Assembly (NCBI RefSeq): GCF_023078275.1
Contig: NC_062973.1
Span: 5,982,926-6,046,925 of the forward strand
Length of the DNA stretch: 64,000 bases
Direction: 5' to 3'
Source of the DNA: Leguminivora glycinivorella
Lineage: Eukaryota > Arthropoda > Insecta > Lepidoptera > Tortricidae
The translations under genes were made by a program, and so were the position numbers. Numbering within the stretch: position 1 is the first letter of the stretch; every line of letters starts with the position of its first letter. The notes below the pieces were generated by a model, which made no database searches, was not told where the DNA came from, and saw nothing but the letters and a program-made list of their open reading frames with translations. Shown piece by piece: positions 31,722 through 42,541 of the stretch.

Positions 31722-32215
31722 TATCTGGGCGACCGAGCTTCGCTCGGTTCTGTTTCGTATCCTTGACATATGTCGCCATCTAGTTCAAAAATGAATAATA
31801 CCTACATCGAGCAAAAGAATTCTCAGCCTTAACAACGTAACTACTCCACACGAGATGGCGCGCATTTCGCCACAAAAACTCAAATAGTGTATTTTTCTAT
31901 TCGTTTTAGCCTTGACCTGTGTCGCCATCTAGTGTTTGCAATAAATAGTACTTACATCGACCGAAAGAATTCTGTCTTAACAGTACAACTACTGCACACG
32001 AGATGGCGCGCGAAGAAAAACGCATGAAAACTCGAAAATTCGCGTTTTCCGGGACCTAAGGATAAGTTAGACCGATTTTTCACCCCCAAAAACCCTCACA
32101 TAACAAATTTCAGCGAAATCGTTAGAGCGGTTTCCGAGATCGTCATTGTAAATAAATATATAAATAAATAAATAAATATACAAGAATTGCTCGTTTAAAA
32201 GTATAAGATATAATA
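31722..32215 (+). repeat. Dispersed repeat L with internal duplication
   Basis: It begins GGGCGACCGAGCTTCGCTCG and ends with (AAAT)n, TATACAAGAATTGCTCG and GTATAAGATA. A ~200-bp piece ('GTCGCCATCTAGT', 'AAAGAATTCT', 'CACACGAGATGGCGCGC') is present twice in tandem. It is a typical lepidopteran non-coding repeat, possibly a LINE 3' region. Confidence 0.7.
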
Positions 32216-32261
32216 CTTTGACGTTCATATGCGCATTGTAATATGCCTACTTGAAAAATAA

Positions 32262-32362
32262 ATATTTCATTTTCATTTCATTTCATTTCATTTCATTTTC
32301 ATTTTCATTTCATTTCATTTCATTTTCATTTTCATTTCATTTCATTTCATTTTCATTTTCTT
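32262..32362 (+). repeat. (TTTCA)n/(TTTTCA)n microsatellite
   Basis: About 100 bp of TTTCATTTCATTTCA with regular TTTTCA interruptions; it follows an AATAAA at 32258-32263. Confidence 0.95.
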
Positions 32363-32789
32363 ATATAAATAATTATGGTATGGTATACCCTTGTCTACTT
32401 GTCTAGCCGAGTCGTTAGATTGTGTGAATTAATGTTTGTAATCTAAACCCTTTCACGCCTTTACTGAAAATAATTTACTTAGTCGGTCAAACTTTGATTC
32501 AATCTCATTAAAATAGTGTTATGTATGTACTCTGAAGAAAATTGAAAGCAGTTCAAGTAATGACCATAATAGGTTTTAACAGCATAATAATTAAAAATTT
32601 AATTTAAACTGCCGTGAGGCATACTAAACTAACATTATGCTAATTACGATGTAGTTTTTTAGTCACCTTCGTGGCCTGTTTCGGAGAGCCTAGGTCCTGT
32701 TTTAAGCTTTAATTGTGCTAGTAGCATTCTAGGCACACGACATGTCGTGTGAATGAAAAAACACATGACATATCGAGGGCTAGGCAGAT
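32363..32789. other. Tusp: Unassigned intron sequence
   Basis: No supported feature. Confidence 0.35.
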
Positions 32790-32931
32790 CACACGAAAAT
32801 GCTCTATTTCTGTACCATTCTTAGCAAAAAAGGGGTTTACAGAAAATTAAATTGGGGCTTTCCAGTGACAGGGTGCCAGCCTGTCACCTAAACCATAATT
32901 GAGCTTTTTCGAAATTCTTTACCCGTACCAC
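32790..32931 (-). repeat. SINE family E fragment
   Basis: 'GCTAGGCAGATCACACGA', 'ATTCTTAGCAAAAAAGGGGT' and 'CAGTGACAGGGTGCCAGCCTG' are diverged from 27633-27880. Confidence 0.65.
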
Positions 32932-32937
32932 AAGGTA

Positions 32938-33387
32938 CAGTCAACCAATCTGAATCCTAGGCCACTGTAGAACCCTTTCACAGTAAAAGTCAAACTGACT
33001 TCTATAGCAAGAACGATTTAATACTGGACTGACAAAGCCCATACAGAAAAGCGTACCCCTGAAAGAAATGTAATGCCTTTTAGGCTTAAAACTAGATGGC
33101 GCTATTCGCAGCCTGGAAGTGGCCACAATCATATTTTCCCCAAATATTTTTGCGTGTTTTTATGTTTCATAAGAACAAATGACATAGTTATTTATTTTAA
33201 AATCATGATATCACGTTAATATACATTTTGAAAAAATAAATTTGTAGGCATCATCAGTGTAGTTATGATAGTATTTAATAGGTGGCGCTAAAAAATCGAG
33301 GTACGATTCTTAGTATGAAGTATGTAAATCCTATATGAATAATCATTGTCTATAGTAAATAAATCACGGATTCTAATCGGTTGACTG
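32938..33387. mobile_element. TA-flanked MITE, CAGTCAAC ends, copy 2
   Basis: Ends CAGTCAACCAATCTGAATCC and, reversed, CAGTCAACCGATTAGAATCC lie between TA pairs (32936-32937, 33388-33389). The centre (33012-33325) is the family D repeat, so either D is part of this element's body or D was captured. It shares ends with 20083-20263. Confidence 0.85.
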
Positions 33388-33389
33388 TA

Positions 33390-33964
33390 CATACATAAAT
33401 ACACAGTAAATTTTGCTAAATTAATAAGTAAATAGGTACTTGATAACAATTTTAATTATAAAAGAAAACTAATTTTCCAACTTGTTTAGCGAATTGTCTT
33501 ATATAAGCATAAAAAGGTAATAAATGTTTTAATTAGTTTTACTCGTTTATTTTTCTAGTAGCAAAGACAATCAACAAAATATCATTACCTTTCTTGGCTT
33601 GCTCGCGGGCATCTACTAACCTGTATTGTTTTTTTGCGAAAAAGATAATTTATTTGTAGGGTTCCGCACTCATTCTCGTCAGACCTTCGATTATGAAATG
33701 CTACGGTCTGTGTCTACAAAACTTTTATCACCATTATCTAGTGCTAAAAATTTTTCAATCATACTGATTACATGTACAGTGCGCTGCAAAATTGCATGGA
33801 AAAATTATGAATGAATTAATTGATAAATTCGCCATGCACTTTTCCAGCTGACTCACGCCCGTATTCTCAAAAGAGTCGACAGAGCACATGAAACTGCTCA
33901 AGCTTCTGTGCCATTCTTAGCAATAACGAATTTGTAATATTGTTATTAGTCTAACCAAAGACAT
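33390..33964. other. Tusp: Unassigned intron sequence
   Basis: A small SINE E scrap ('GAGCACATGAAACTGCTCAAGC') is at about 33876-33920; otherwise nothing supported. Confidence 0.4.
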
Positions 33965-34245
33965 AAATGTAACTCCATATAGGCAGCTACAGTCTAAGAA
34001 AAAAAACGTACCTCAGAACCATATAGAAAAAGGTACGGTGGCCTAGATGTCGTTACACCTTTGGAGGACGCTGGCTAGATGGCGCTAATATTAATAATTG
34101 ACATTTTAACATCAAGTTAAGAATATGGGCCAAATTGTAAAAACTGAGGTTCAAAAGTTTTAAGGCTGTGTCGAGAGATAGCAGTCTAATGCACTGTGAT
34201 TACATATTTTACTTTGACAGTAATTCTCTATAATACTTGATCCTC
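33965..34245 (+). repeat. Dispersed repeat, family H, copy 1
   Basis: 'GTAACTCCATATAGGCAGCT', 'GCTAGATGGCGCTAATATTA', 'ATATGGGCCAAATTGTAAAA' and 'GCAGTCTAATGCACTG'. The same order is at 36650-37110, where a 154-bp element interrupts it. Confidence 0.75.
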
Positions 34246-35258
34246 TTTGGTCTAACCAAGTTAATTAAACACCTATCTAGAAAAACGATAACACTGCCGG
34301 GTTGAATTCAAAACAACATTCGTTTAAGAAATCAAGCAGGCAACCCGGGTAGCGTGACACAGATTATCGCGTTGCTGCGTTCTTTTAGCATTTTCTAGTA
34401 AGTGCGAAAGGGACACACCGACACGATAAGCTATATCACACTACTGTGCTTTCCCACTAGGTACAAAATTTTAAATATAACAGGAATTCGATCGACCATC
34501 GTTCTTAGACATAAGTGGGATCATTCATTCAAATAAAGGAACCCAACAGTATTCATCCAGAAGACATTATTTATTAGGAGTACTCATGACATTTATGGCT
34601 TAGCTTATATCTTCGTACCTATATTAACATTTCCTACGGCATTCGAGTCGCAATAAGCTAAGAAGAAAAATAATCACAAAAGATCTCGCTCAAGTATTAC
34701 ATCAAACTTTTGTGTCGATTTACTGTCTGGCCAATTTATGAGCTGGGGGGCAAATTTGCCCGTCATCGCTACCACGCAACACAAGGGCTAGTCTGCCTAG
34801 CCGAAGTGACAATTGTTGTTGCCACGTAACGACCGTAACGCAATCTGGCTCTGTCGCGCCACTACAGAAGATTGATTGGGAGAGCTAGCTTCAAAACTCT
34901 TACGAGGCGTTAGCGTTCGTGATGTTGGCTAAGTAGTTCCATCGCGAGTATCGCGACCGATACACAACGGGCTCTGTCGCACCAATACGGATGTGAGAAA
35001 TCCCTTCAATTCGTTTCTCCGTTTCCCCATGAAAGACAGACAAACAAACAGACACACACACTTTCCCATTTATAATATTAGTATTTGGCCAATATATAAT
35101 AATAATAATATGGTATAGGCCAATAGAAGCATCCATCTACAAGTATGTGTGGGTTGAAGAACTTGCGACAAGCATATTCAATACAAATCGCCCGTCATGT
35201 CCAATCTCCTTTCTTCCTACATCTGTGCTACGTCATCTATAGTAGCACAGTATAATAC
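34246..35258. other. Tusp: Intron sequence with decayed MITE M and family A scraps
   Basis: About 34790-34985 carries scattered family M words ('CTGGCTCTGTCGCGCCA', 'GCTCTGTCGCACCAATACGG'). 34997-35084 is the last 88 bp of a family A element. No gene. Confidence 0.5.
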
Positions 35259-35462
35259 AGTATGGCCACTCCCGCTCCCCGCTGAAAGTGCCGCCCATCC
35301 CCTCTCGGTTACCTCACTGTTACCGCCTATCAATAACGCGAACAGTCGACCTGTCATATGTCACTCATACAAGCATAGTACGCGTTCACCTACACGAGCT
35401 TAGACTGTGTGCTAGGAACGCGCCTCTTTCATATATTTGATCGCCAGTGTCCGAGGTGTGAT
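35259..35462 (+). repeat. Dispersed repeat, family B, copy 2
   Basis: From TATGGCCACTCCCGCTCCCC to GTGTCCGAGGTGTGAT, nearly identical to 2971-3172. Confidence 0.75.
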
Positions 35463-35697
35463 AGTAGTCTTGGCTAGACATTTAAGGGTAAAATTACACT
35501 TACTTATCCCACTATAGCGCCATTACGGATTAGGGTCAGAGGAGGTAATTGTGTCGAAGGACCTAAAAGGGTTATTGTGATGGATATTCGAATGAGCATG
35601 TTAGGCTGTAAATAGACTGATATTATGCTGACAGGCATTGGGAAATATTCTAACGGTTTAGATTATATCGATGATTCGTATAAGAGTTTAACAACCT

Positions 35698-35925
35698 TTT
35701 CAGTACAGATGGTGTTTTTTTTACGCACTAGTGCGAGAAGAGTTCATTATATGTCAGGTCGAAACTTCGGAGGGTCATCTGTACTAAAAAACGTCGTACG
35801 ATACACGTGCGAAAAGGAAATTCGTAACTCGTGTCGATTTGAAACACTCCCTTCAGTCGTGTTTTAATTTATCGCCACTCGATTCGAACTTCCTTTTTTA
35901 CGCACTTGTATCGTAATGTACTATT
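35698..35925 (+). repeat. Dispersed repeat, family G, copy 2
   Basis: It starts TTCAGTACAGATGGTGTTTT and ends TTGTATCGTAATGTACT; matches 28631-28855. Confidence 0.75.
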
Positions 35926-35960
35926 CCCTCAAAGCGTTTTTAGACGTTAGCCTCCAAGAG

Positions 35961-36032
35961 CCCAAAGCTGGATTCGAACCAGCGTCCTCCGTTTTCGCGA
36001 CGGATACCTGAACCACTCAGCCATTTGGTTAA
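35961..36032 (-). tRNA. tRNA-like sequence, probably SINE head or pseudo-tRNA
   Basis: The minus strand reads CCAAATGGCTGAGTGGTTCA (A-box region), an anticodon arm TCCGT-CGCGAAA-ACGGA, and T arm CTGGTTCGAATCCAG. The anticodon position would be CGA (Ser), but base 33 is G instead of T, the acceptor stem has two mismatches and there is no long variable arm as expected for Ser. I read it as a repeat-derived tRNA-like sequence, not a working gene. Confidence 0.5.
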
Positions 36033-36162
36033 GGTGGCAAGGAGCAAATAGTTTCTATGAAAATAGTTTAATTTGTTCTAAGAATTTTTAGAAGCTTAGT
36101 CGATAGCGTAACGAAAAATGTAAATATTTTTAGTCCTATTAAATAACCGTTTCACGGAGCTG

Positions 36163-36345
36163 TTATACATACATACATACATACATACATACATACAATC
36201 ACGCCTGTTTCCCAGAGGGGTAAGCAGAGATCACGGATTTCCATTTACTACGATCCTGACAAACCACTTTCGCTTCACACACTTTCATAACGTTTCTCAT
36301 ACACGCTCGTCGGTTTCGAGTACTTCTGACCTGGTCTTCTGAGCT
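36163..36345 (-). mobile_element. SINE family E variant
   Basis: It opens with (CATA)n at 36165-36196, then CAATCACGCCTGTTTCCCAG, and continues 'CACGGATTTCCATTTACTAC', 'CCTGACAAACCACTTTCGC', 'CTTCTGACCTGGTCTTC'. The TGTA tail and minus orientation are as in 27633-27880, but the body differs. Confidence 0.75.
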
Positions 36346-36649
36346 GTTATATCTTTTTCTATACAATGAATGTTATTTTATGTGACATTTACGCTATTGA
36401 AGTAGTAACGTAATTCAAAAACAACAAAAACATCATTTACTCATGTTAGAGACAAGTCCATGCAAACTAGTGGTACCTACCTAGTTAGTGGTAGAGGCGA
36501 TTTGTGAGATCCTGGGTTTGTTTTGCTTGTAGCTCGGTATCGGATGAAAATCTGTCCCGCGGGCATAATGCGAGTGAACTTCAAGCCCGATTCAAACCTG
36601 TTGCGATTTGATCTGGTTATGGTACAACATTAACGATCACCTTGATGAC

Positions 36650-37110
36650 TGAAGCCACGTGTATATTAACTCCGTATAGACTGATAAAGTCTAAGAAAAA
36701 ACGTACCTTAGAACTAACAAGAGAAATGTACGGTCGCCTAGATGACGCTACATATTTGGTTGAGTCTCGGTTAGATGGCGCTAATATTAATATTTGACAA
36801 TTTAAAAACATTATTAATATTATGTGAAGAATATGGCCCAAATTGTCAAAACTGAGTTTCAACAGTTTTCAGTCTGTGACGAGTGAAGGTAGTCTAACCA
36901 AGCGCGGATCCAGCTTCGTGCCCAGGGGGGGGTCACGTGGTAAAGGCCCGGGGCCCCAGGGGGGGGGGTCACGTGGTCTATTTGTATGGCCAACTTAGGC
37001 TCCAGGGGGGGGTCATGACCCCCATGACCCCCCCCCTGGATCCGCGCATGAGTCTATGCACTAAGACTACACGTGTTACTTTGATAGTATCTCTCTATAC
37101 AATACTCGAT
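36650..37110 (+). repeat. Dispersed repeat, family H, copy 2, interrupted
   Basis: It follows 33965-34245 until AGTCTA at 36891, then the inserted element, then resumes AGTCTATGCACT at 37051. Confidence 0.75.
36897..37050. mobile_element. 154-bp G-rich MITE with AGTCTA duplication
   Basis: It is flanked by AGTCTA on both sides (36891-36896, 37051-37056). The ends GCGCGGATCCAG and CTGGATCCGCGC are inverted. Inside are three CAGGGGGGGGTCA-type blocks in direct order and the reverse TGACCCCCCCC. The empty site is given by family H copy 1. Confidence 0.8.
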
Positions 37111-37136
37111 CATCTTTGCTGATGCGCCACCATCCA

Positions 37137-37285
37137 GTCCCCGTAGTCGAATGGCAGTTCTAAAGCATGCATTTCATTGGCGACAGGTAGTCTGGCTCTG
37201 TCACGCCAATACGCAAGAGCGATAGAGATGGATATCTACGAGCGTTTCGTTTCGTGAGCGTTTGTGCATTTGGCTAAACACGCAG
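37137..37285 (+). mobile_element. MITE, family M, copy 4
   Basis: CCCCGTAGTCGAATGGCAG at the left, 'CTGGCTCTGTCACGCCAATACG' and 'CGTTTCGTTTCGTGAGCGTTTG' inside, and GCATTTGGCTAAACACGC at the right. Confidence 0.75.
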
Positions 37286-37852
37286 ATACATCAAATACTG
37301 TGAGCGCTACTTAAAGTCGTATCAAAATTATATCAATATCTTATCAATATTTCAGATCTAAATCTGTCTAAAAGGCTACTGTTTCTTTTTTCTTGGATTA
37401 GCTTAGCTTTCTTACCTACGCCATTAAACATACTTTTACTTCAAGAGAATTAGTAACCAGACTAACAAGTTTTAGAAATTTTGCTTTGAATTTTGTATCT
37501 GCTTCAGCTTGTTATTTCTTTAACATTATACGCTGTTCTGACTAGGAGCATTATCCAATATTAATAATATTTTTATCGTGACTCGTGACAATTTTAACAA
37601 GTGGATTATGGAAATGTCAATGGGCACTTCTTACCTTAACGTGGCGCTTTTAGTATTCTGTTTTCAGTTACGGAATATTATTACGTACTTAGGTACAAAA
37701 ATAACTTTATTTTAGTACTTATACAGGGTCCGTGTAACTTATTAGGTACTTATTGTTAGACCAAGTTAATAATGTTACCAATTGAATATTTGTTTTTATT
37801 ATGTGCATATCAATGAGCGTCGTATCTGTAACGTATAACATAAAATCGAATG
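37286..37852. other. Tusp: Unassigned intron sequence
   Basis: Nothing supported. Confidence 0.35.
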
Positions 37853-38083
37853 TCATCATTATCCTGGGGTCCGCTTTGACAACTAATCCCAAGATTTGGC
37901 GTAGGCACTAGTTTTTACGAAAGCGACTGCCATCTGACCTTCCAACCCGAAGGGTAAACTAGACGTTATTGGAATTAGTCCGGTTTTCTCACGATGTTTT
38001 CCTTCACCGAAAAGCGACTGGCAAATATCAAATGACATTTCGCACATAAATTCCGAAAAACTCATTGGTGCGAGCCGGGGTTA
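37853..38083 (-). mobile_element. tRNA-derived SINE (type 2), minus copy
   Basis: Reverse complement of the SINE at 4728-5008: CATCATTATCC tail, 'GGCGTAGGCACTAGTTTTTA', 'GCGACTGCCATCTGACCTTC', 'TTTTCCTTCACCGAAAAGCG', then GGTGCGAGCCGGGG. It is truncated before the A box. Confidence 0.82.
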
Positions 38084-38398
38084 CATAAACATAAAATCGA
38101 ATGTATCTTTAAATATGTCATAGACAGATTCTCGACATCCATTTAGGTAGTTTTCGCTAAATTTCACACTGTTTCTACTTTCTAAGCAGGCTTCCTCGTT
38201 AAAGATTAAAAATCCTTCCTCCGCTCGCCGGCTTCGTAACAAGAAGCAGGAACAGTAATTCTTGTGCCAGATTTTCTTTGTACTTTCATATCTGCGAAGT
38301 CAAAGAGTTTCGTCTTGTCGTTTAATATGCCAGGGCTGTACCTAGTATACTGGCACGAGTGTGCTATTCCTAACGCATACGCGTTGTGACGTGTTATA

Positions 38399-39348
38399 GG
38401 GTAAAAGCACCAGTAGTCAGCATCAAATCGAAAATTCTATTTTCAAAGCCGTCTAATTTGGTCTCCAATAGACCGATTTGAATGATTCGTGTTTTTATAG
38501 TTCAAGAATTTAATTAAGTTTAATTTTTGAAAAGAATAAACCTTAACTTATTGTTTGTTTTAGAAATATTTCGTTAAATATAATATAAGGGCGTTTTTGC
38601 CAGTACTCAGCCCCCTGAGCACCAATATACAGCCTACTAAGTATCCATGTTCCCAGCCCTCGGCTGACTAGTGGGTTCTGTGTTCCGTGACCTCAGTACC
38701 CAGTGGTCAACCATGGGCTGACTACCGGATATTTTATGTATGTCAAGCAAATATAGTTACAAGTGCATAAATATTTAAGGGTCATTGATTTATAGACTTA
38801 CGTACAATTTGAAAACAAAAAGAAGTCTTAAATCCTATAGTCAGCCGGGGAGGCTGACTTCTGGAATTGTGACGTATTTCCTTGAACCCAGTGGTCAGCC
38901 GCAGGTGGCTGACTATTAGATTTTGTGTAAAAAAAGTAGTTTCCAATAACCAGCCCCCTTAAAAATCTGGTTTTCACATACATTTTTATTATTTTTTTAC
39001 TTTATTCAGATAGTTTAAGTATTAATTAGGCGAAAAAGTTCTTCTTCTTTAACCAAGAAATCATAATTTGGCTGCTAACATCTTAGCAAAATACCATGTG
39101 ACATTCTAAAAAAAAATGGCGAAAGCACATAATGCTTCATGTCAGAAGACTGCACCTTTTTGAAATTTTTTTGTGCTTAGTTCTTGAAATCAATTGTAAA
39201 TCTTGAGATATTTTACAATTATCATTTAATCAATCTATGATTTTATCAAGTTTTTACACGAATTTGACAAAAACTTTAATAATTACAGCCCGAAATGTAC
39301 AAAAAAGGCTGACCACTGGCGCACGGCTGGGCACTGGTGCTTTTACCC
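38399..39348. mobile_element. 950-bp TA-flanked element with reiterated end motif
   Basis: It lies between TA pairs (38397-38398, 39349-39350). The ends GGGTAAAAGCACCAGTAGTC and, reversed, GGGTAAAAGCACCAGTGCCC are nearly the same for 17 bp. The interior repeats 'CCCAGTGGTCAGCC'-like words many times in both directions (38595-38640, 38690-38730, 38838-38860, 38880-38915, 39300-39330). No frame, so it is a non-autonomous element of pogo/Tc1 type by its TA site. Confidence 0.82.
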
Positions 39349-39524
39349 TACTCGTAGCCCAATTAAAAAAAATACGAGCAGGTTATGGGACAAATTCATT
39401 ATTTTATTTGAAAGTCAAAGCTGTGAAATAGTTTATCAAAAGTCCATATACCTATACCATTTAATGTATACATCTCTATGTATGTTCTATGTACATTAAT
39501 ACACCTTATAAAACAAAGTCCCCG

Positions 39525-39680
39525 CCGCGTTTGCCGTGTAAACTCAGAAATCACTGAACGGATTTTCATGTGGTTTTCGCCTATGAATAGAGTGATTCTT
39601 GAGAAATGTTAGGTATATAATTGGTTGAGATTTTGTTTGAAATGGTTGAAATATGACGATATTTTCTAATCGAGTATAAC
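39525..39680 (+). repeat. Dispersed repeat, 'GAATAGAGTGATTCTTGAG' family
   Basis: ACTGAACGGATTTTCATGTG, then GAATAGAGTGATTCTTGAG and ATGTT. A scrap recurs at 63050-63120, within the second hAT element. Confidence 0.55.
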
Positions 39681-40772
39681 TAAATCCCGCTACAACATTA
39701 TATACAGTCTTAAAATTATAATTTAAAACAACGCATTTCAACCATATGTTTCCCTCACCAGCTCACCACTGTACAATATGGCCCCATTAAGTAACAATTC
39801 GTTGTTACTAGAGTCTGGAGAAACTGGAGATCTCACCTTGGCTAGGCGAAGGCTCGCCTGTTCTTAGTAATAACCCTGCAAAGCGAAATTGGTAGTACGT
39901 TTCTTTTTCTTTGAAATTAACATACGAGTCATTTGTTATCTGAGAAGCCCTGCTTATTATGGATATCGTCCCTTGTACTGACATTGACATGCGGGACGTA
40001 TTTCGATATTTCATAAATATAATGAAACGATTTTTATTTCGTTGTCAATTTTTATTTCTTTAGATTTGGATTTTTCATGTACCTTTCCATTTAGCCACGA
40101 TTTTATTGTGTGTGTGTGGATTGAGTGAGCACCTTCCGAAAATAAAAAAAAATATGCTGATCATTTAGTAAAAGTTCTAAAACAATTGTAAAACGAATCT
40201 CTGAATTTGTAAAAAGATAAATCAAAAGATACAGCCATTAACATGTGCTCACTCAGTTCTCACAAACTACCAACGAAAACAGTGAATATATTCATTTAAC
40301 ATATAATATTTATATACTAACATTTAGTAAAAAATAGGCCAACCTACCTCTATAAATATTAGATCACCTAGTGACGTATTAAATTTTTTACAAATAGTAT
40401 CTTATGCTCACTCAATCCACACACTTTTGAAAAGCCGAATTTTGATGAAAAACATAAGATTTAGACCGCTATTATATGTGTATAGTTTAGTAAAAGTGAA
40501 ATGGGAATTTGTAAAATACAAAACGAACCACTAACGTGTCAGGTTTTTTTATAATAAATTTTTGTAAGTGCTCACTCAGTCCACACGTTTTGAGAAAGTT
40601 AAAAATGTAAATATCTTACGATTTGTAGCACCTAAGACACTCGAAAGTACTTCAACATTTAGTAAAAATTTTTACTAAATATCCACCATCTAATATTTTA
40701 TATTCGTTGTCTGGTTTTAAAGATATTCAGACATAACTTTTCTCATACAAATGTATCAAGTAGGGTGACCAC

Positions 40773-42163
40773 TAGGGTATGCAAAAACCGGTTAACTTAA
40801 AAAACCGGTTAATAACCGAGACTTTTCCTTCAAAACCGGTTAACCGGTTATTAACCGGTTTTGAGGATTTTTAGTAAATGGCCGTACTACGCAATAATTA
40901 CCATTACCTTTAAGAATCCTGATGTTGATGATATCGTAGCAGGTATTACTTGCACGATGAAGATCATTTTTATCCAGTTTTTGGAAATTTGGTAAATGCG
41001 GAAATTGCTAAAAAAGGCTTGTGTGGTTTGAATGTGATTCGACAGTTGCGTTTTCTAGGCATGTCGCGAAGGTCTACAGCTCCCAGAGCCCCTAGTAATA
41101 CAAGCAATTGATGTAAGAAAACCAAGATCTCCATTTTACCTTTCTTTTAAAAAATATATGTAGTTTGAAATATACGGTAGACTCCGGTTACAACGACGCT
41201 CAAGGGACCGCTGATATTACATCGTACTAACCGGATGTCGTACAAAACGAATTTCATTTCTTTTAATTAAAAGTAATATCTACATCTCTATTACTAAAAC
41301 ATTTCAATCAATAGGTTTATTTACAGGGTCTTATTATCATCATAGTATTATTACCTTATTTGATTGTGACTTGTTTAGTTAGAAAAGTCCTTTTTAGTAT
41401 GCGTGCTTGCTCATCATTTGTAAGTAAAGCTAGTTTATACGCAATCGAAAAATACAAATTGGGTTCTATTTAGCTTATAAGATTAGACCCGAGGCGAACA
41501 AATTGTTAAAATTTTAAATACAATACTCCAAAAAGTTACGTGGCCACAATGTAATCTTGCTACTTGTTGTAGGCAAGACTGGGGGCCGTGCTCGGGTGAA
41601 AGTAGCCTTGTTTCCTCAATTTACTAGTAAAACTAAAAACGTTGTCGCTCGTCGTTGCAAGTTTGCAACCGGACTTGACGGACGGATTCTGTGTAAAATG
41701 TCGTAAAAAGCGGCTGGTCGTTAAAATTGGAGTCGTAATAAACGGATGTACTTTAATACTATCACATACGAAAACTAAATAAATACCTGTGCTTATGTCG
41801 TTGTAAGAGGTTGGACGTTAGGACTATGCGGAGTCGTAATATACTAACCGGACTCTACTGTATTGTATAAAACGTGTAATTAAGTAGACTCGGGACTAAT
41901 TTTTAAAATAAAATAATAATGTTTACAGATTACAGATAATAATGCTGTCAATGAAAAGTAATGAATAAATCTTTATTATTACAAAACATTAAATAATTAC
42001 GTATTTTTGAACCTTTTAATGCCTAATTTTCCAAATTTTGAGACATAAATACAGTTTCGGTTATTAACCGGTTAGAGACTATAAAAACCGGTTTTTAACA
42101 GAGGCCAAAAAGTCTCGGTTAACCGGTTTTTCGGTTAACCGGTTAACCGGTTTGCACACCCTA
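40773..42163. mobile_element. hAT-type element inside the foldback arm
   Basis: It is 1,391 bp flanked by a perfect 8-bp duplication GTGACCAC (40765-40772, 42164-42171). The ends are TAGGGTATGCAAAAACCGGT and, reversed, TAGGGTGTGCAAACCGGTTA, with many ACCGGTTA words just inside. The right foldback arm shows the uninterrupted site. No transposase frame is seen, so it is non-autonomous. A relative with TAGGG ends lies at 62624-63993. Confidence 0.92.
41175..41860. mobile_element. Tigger/pogo-type MITE inside the hAT element
   Basis: It is 686 bp between TA pairs (41173-41174, 41861-41862). The ends CGGTAGACTCCGGTTACAAC and, reversed, CAGTAGAGTCCGGTTAGTAT; inside are further 'CGTAATAxACCGGA'/'GTCGTTGTAAGAGG' words. 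TA target and CAGTAGA-type ends are usual for Tigger/pogo elements. No frame. Confidence 0.82.
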
Positions 42164-42479
42164 GTGACCACACTATGTCGGCTCCTGATTTTCCCCACCT
42201 TCCCATTGTCATATTGAGATTGGGGAGTTTAGTTCGTTCAATTTTGATAATATTAAACTAATACCATATTAATTATCCATCTGCAAACTGTTTTTAGGTT
42301 ATGTTCTTGGCCTAGTGATGATGTGTATTGTGTAATTTTTATCGACGTCAGGATAATACCATATCGACATGCATGCATTAAAAAGGACATGAATGATAAT
42401 TGGTAAGAAACAAAGAATATAATACTTCACTAGTAAGAAACCAGAACCTGGTAATCTAATCGCGCTAACAGATGAGCGT

Positions 42480-42541
42480 CCGGATTTGTAAGTGGGAGCG
42501 AGAAATAGTTATTCTTTTCTCGCTCCCACTTACAAATCCGG
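42480..42541. repeat. Perfect 26-bp hairpin
   Basis: CCGGATTTGTAAGTGGGAGC.. and its exact reverse complement are separated by 10 bases. It abuts the start of the right foldback arm and may be a separate snap-back insertion. Confidence 0.9.
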
